From assembly GCA_029939965.1 (NCBI GenBank), contig JAOZRY010000140.1, forward strand, positions 1-7,261: a stretch of 7,261 bases of DNA, in the 5' to 3' direction. Positions 6,704 through 7,261 of this stretch are shown piece after piece. Below the pieces are notes generated by a model, which was given only the letters and a program-made list of their open reading frames with translations, did no database searches and was not told where the DNA came from. Within the stretch, counting starts at the first letter, position 1. Each line of letters opens with the position of its first letter. Source of the stretch: Bacteroidales bacterium (lineage in GTDB: Bacteria > Bacteroidota > Bacteroidia > Bacteroidales > 4484-276). The translations under genes and the position numbers were made by a program.

Positions 6704-6775
6704 CCGAAAAATAAATATTTGAGATGGCAGATTGTTGATGATTGAATAATAATTGCTAAAATTGCCGAAAAATAA
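6704..6775 (+). repeat. 11-bp direct repeat upstream of NlpC/P60 gene
   Basis: CCGAAAAATAA is present at 6704-6714 and again at 6765-6775, 61 bp apart, both followed by an ATATT-like stretch. The second copy lies just before the ATG at 6780 and supplies its A-rich ribosome-access region. It may be a small duplication of a promoter/leader segment or a regulator site; chance is possible in such AT-rich DNA. Confidence 0.45.
6735..6764 (+). promoter_or_regulatory. Bacteroidota-type promoter for NlpC/P60 gene
   Basis: TTG (6735-6737), exactly 19 bp, then TAAAATTG (6757-6764): this matches the Bacteroidota promoter TTG-N19-TAnnTTTG with a single mismatch in the -7 element. Transcription would begin near 6771, about 10 nt before the ATG at 6780, giving a very short leader. 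It is the best complete promoter candidate in the window. Confidence 0.5.
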
Positions 6776-6779
6776 TATT

Positions 6780-7261
6780 ATGCAAACTTTTGGTTTTTGT
6801 CATCTTACATGTATTCCTGTCAGAGCCGAGGCCTCCAACAGAGCCGAAATGATAAACCAGCTACTGTTTGGTGAAACTTTTGAAATTATCGATCAGGTTA
6901 ACAACTGGATTATTATTAGAGGAACACTTGATAAATATGAGGGCTTTATTGATGAAAATCAACTTTTGCCAATCGGCGAGGAGATGCATCAATTGCTCAA
7001 CAAAAAACCCAACCAATTCCCGACAAATAAAATATCATGGGCGGTAGATGAAACTGGTACTAAAACGCTGATTATGCCGGCAAGCACCATGGTAGGTTTC
7101 ACTGATGGTACTTTAACCTTAGGCAGCAAATCCTTTTATTACGATAATGATTTATGTATTCCTGCCAAAAAAATTACTGGTAATGAAATTATTGAGGCTG
7201 CACTCCTCTATCTCAACACTCCATATCTTTGGGGTGCTCGTTCAATTACCGGAATTGATTT
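6780..7261 (+). CDS. NlpC/P60 peptidase with SH3 domains, 3' truncated by window
   Basis: An open frame of 160 full codons starts at ATG 6780 and runs off the right edge. It begins MQTFGFCHLTCIPVRAEASN, then AEMINQLLFGETFEI and WIIIRGTLDKYEGFID, the standard first SH3b domain (about residues 4-65) of Bacteroidota YkfC-like NlpC/P60 proteins. Residues 85-130 fit the second SH3b domain. The peptidase domain starts at about 134 with NEIIEAALLYLNTPYLWGARSITGID (135-160). Such enzymes cleave cell-wall peptides, commonly the gamma-D-Glu-to-diamino-acid bond. No signal peptide is evident, which is usual for this subgroup and fits muropeptide recycling. The family nucleophile normally follows the GID motif; here that codon begins TT, so it encodes Phe or Leu and not Cys. 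The His of the catalytic triad lies outside the window. Confidence 0.85.
   Translation, partial: MQTFGFCHLTCIPVRAEASNRAEMINQLLFGETFEIIDQVNNWIIIRGTLDKYEGFIDENQLLPIGEEMHQLLNKKPNQFPTNKISWAVDETGTKTLIMPASTMVGFTDGTLTLGSKSFYYDNDLCIPAKKITGNEIIEAALLYLNTPYLWGARSITGID

Overview
The window is AT-rich chromosomal DNA that looks like a member of the Bacteroidota, probably an environmental Bacteroidales/Marinilabiliales- or Cytophagales-like bacterium. The clues are a Rho factor with a long disordered insert between its N-terminal and RNA-binding domains, a DUF4293 membrane protein (a family I know only from Bacteroidota), a Bacteroidota-style two-SH3 NlpC/P60 protein, the lack of Shine-Dalgarno sites (A-rich tracts precede the starts instead), and several matches to the Bacteroidota sigma-factor motif TAnnTTTG. 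Species assignment is not possible from this sequence alone.

Layout. Bases 1-101 are non-coding and open with a period-8 tandem repeat. A YfcE-type metallophosphoesterase (102-608, +) converges on, and overlaps by 9 bp, a DUF4293 membrane protein (600-1088, -). A 411-bp divergent intergenic region then leads to rho (1500-3170, +); its rho-side leader is long, C-rich and G-poor, which would suit autogenous Rho control. A strong A/T-flanked hairpin terminator (3237-3272) follows rho and ends only 23 bp before a gene of the eIF2B/MtnA/ribose-1,5-bisphosphate isomerase superfamily (3296-4162, +). A 277-bp spacer with a 15-bp inverted repeat and short tandem repeats separates it from a convergent 7TMR-HD (PgpH-type) membrane phosphodiesterase (4440-6512, -). 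A divergent spacer with a good promoter candidate leads to the 5' part of an NlpC/P60 protein that runs off the right edge (6780-7261, +).

Functionally this is a core/housekeeping neighbourhood: transcription termination (Rho), probable c-di-AMP turnover (7TMR-HD), a probable cell-wall peptidase (NlpC/P60), a phosphodiesterase and two poorly understood proteins. I see no mobile element, CRISPR array, RNA gene, toxin-antitoxin or defence module, and no convincing new multi-gene system. The points most worth a second look are two apparent losses of catalytic cysteines (Ser125 in the eIF2B-like protein; Phe or Leu at codon 161 of the NlpC/P60 protein), the disordered insert of Rho, the rut-like rho leader, and the terminator placed almost against the eIF2B-like start.
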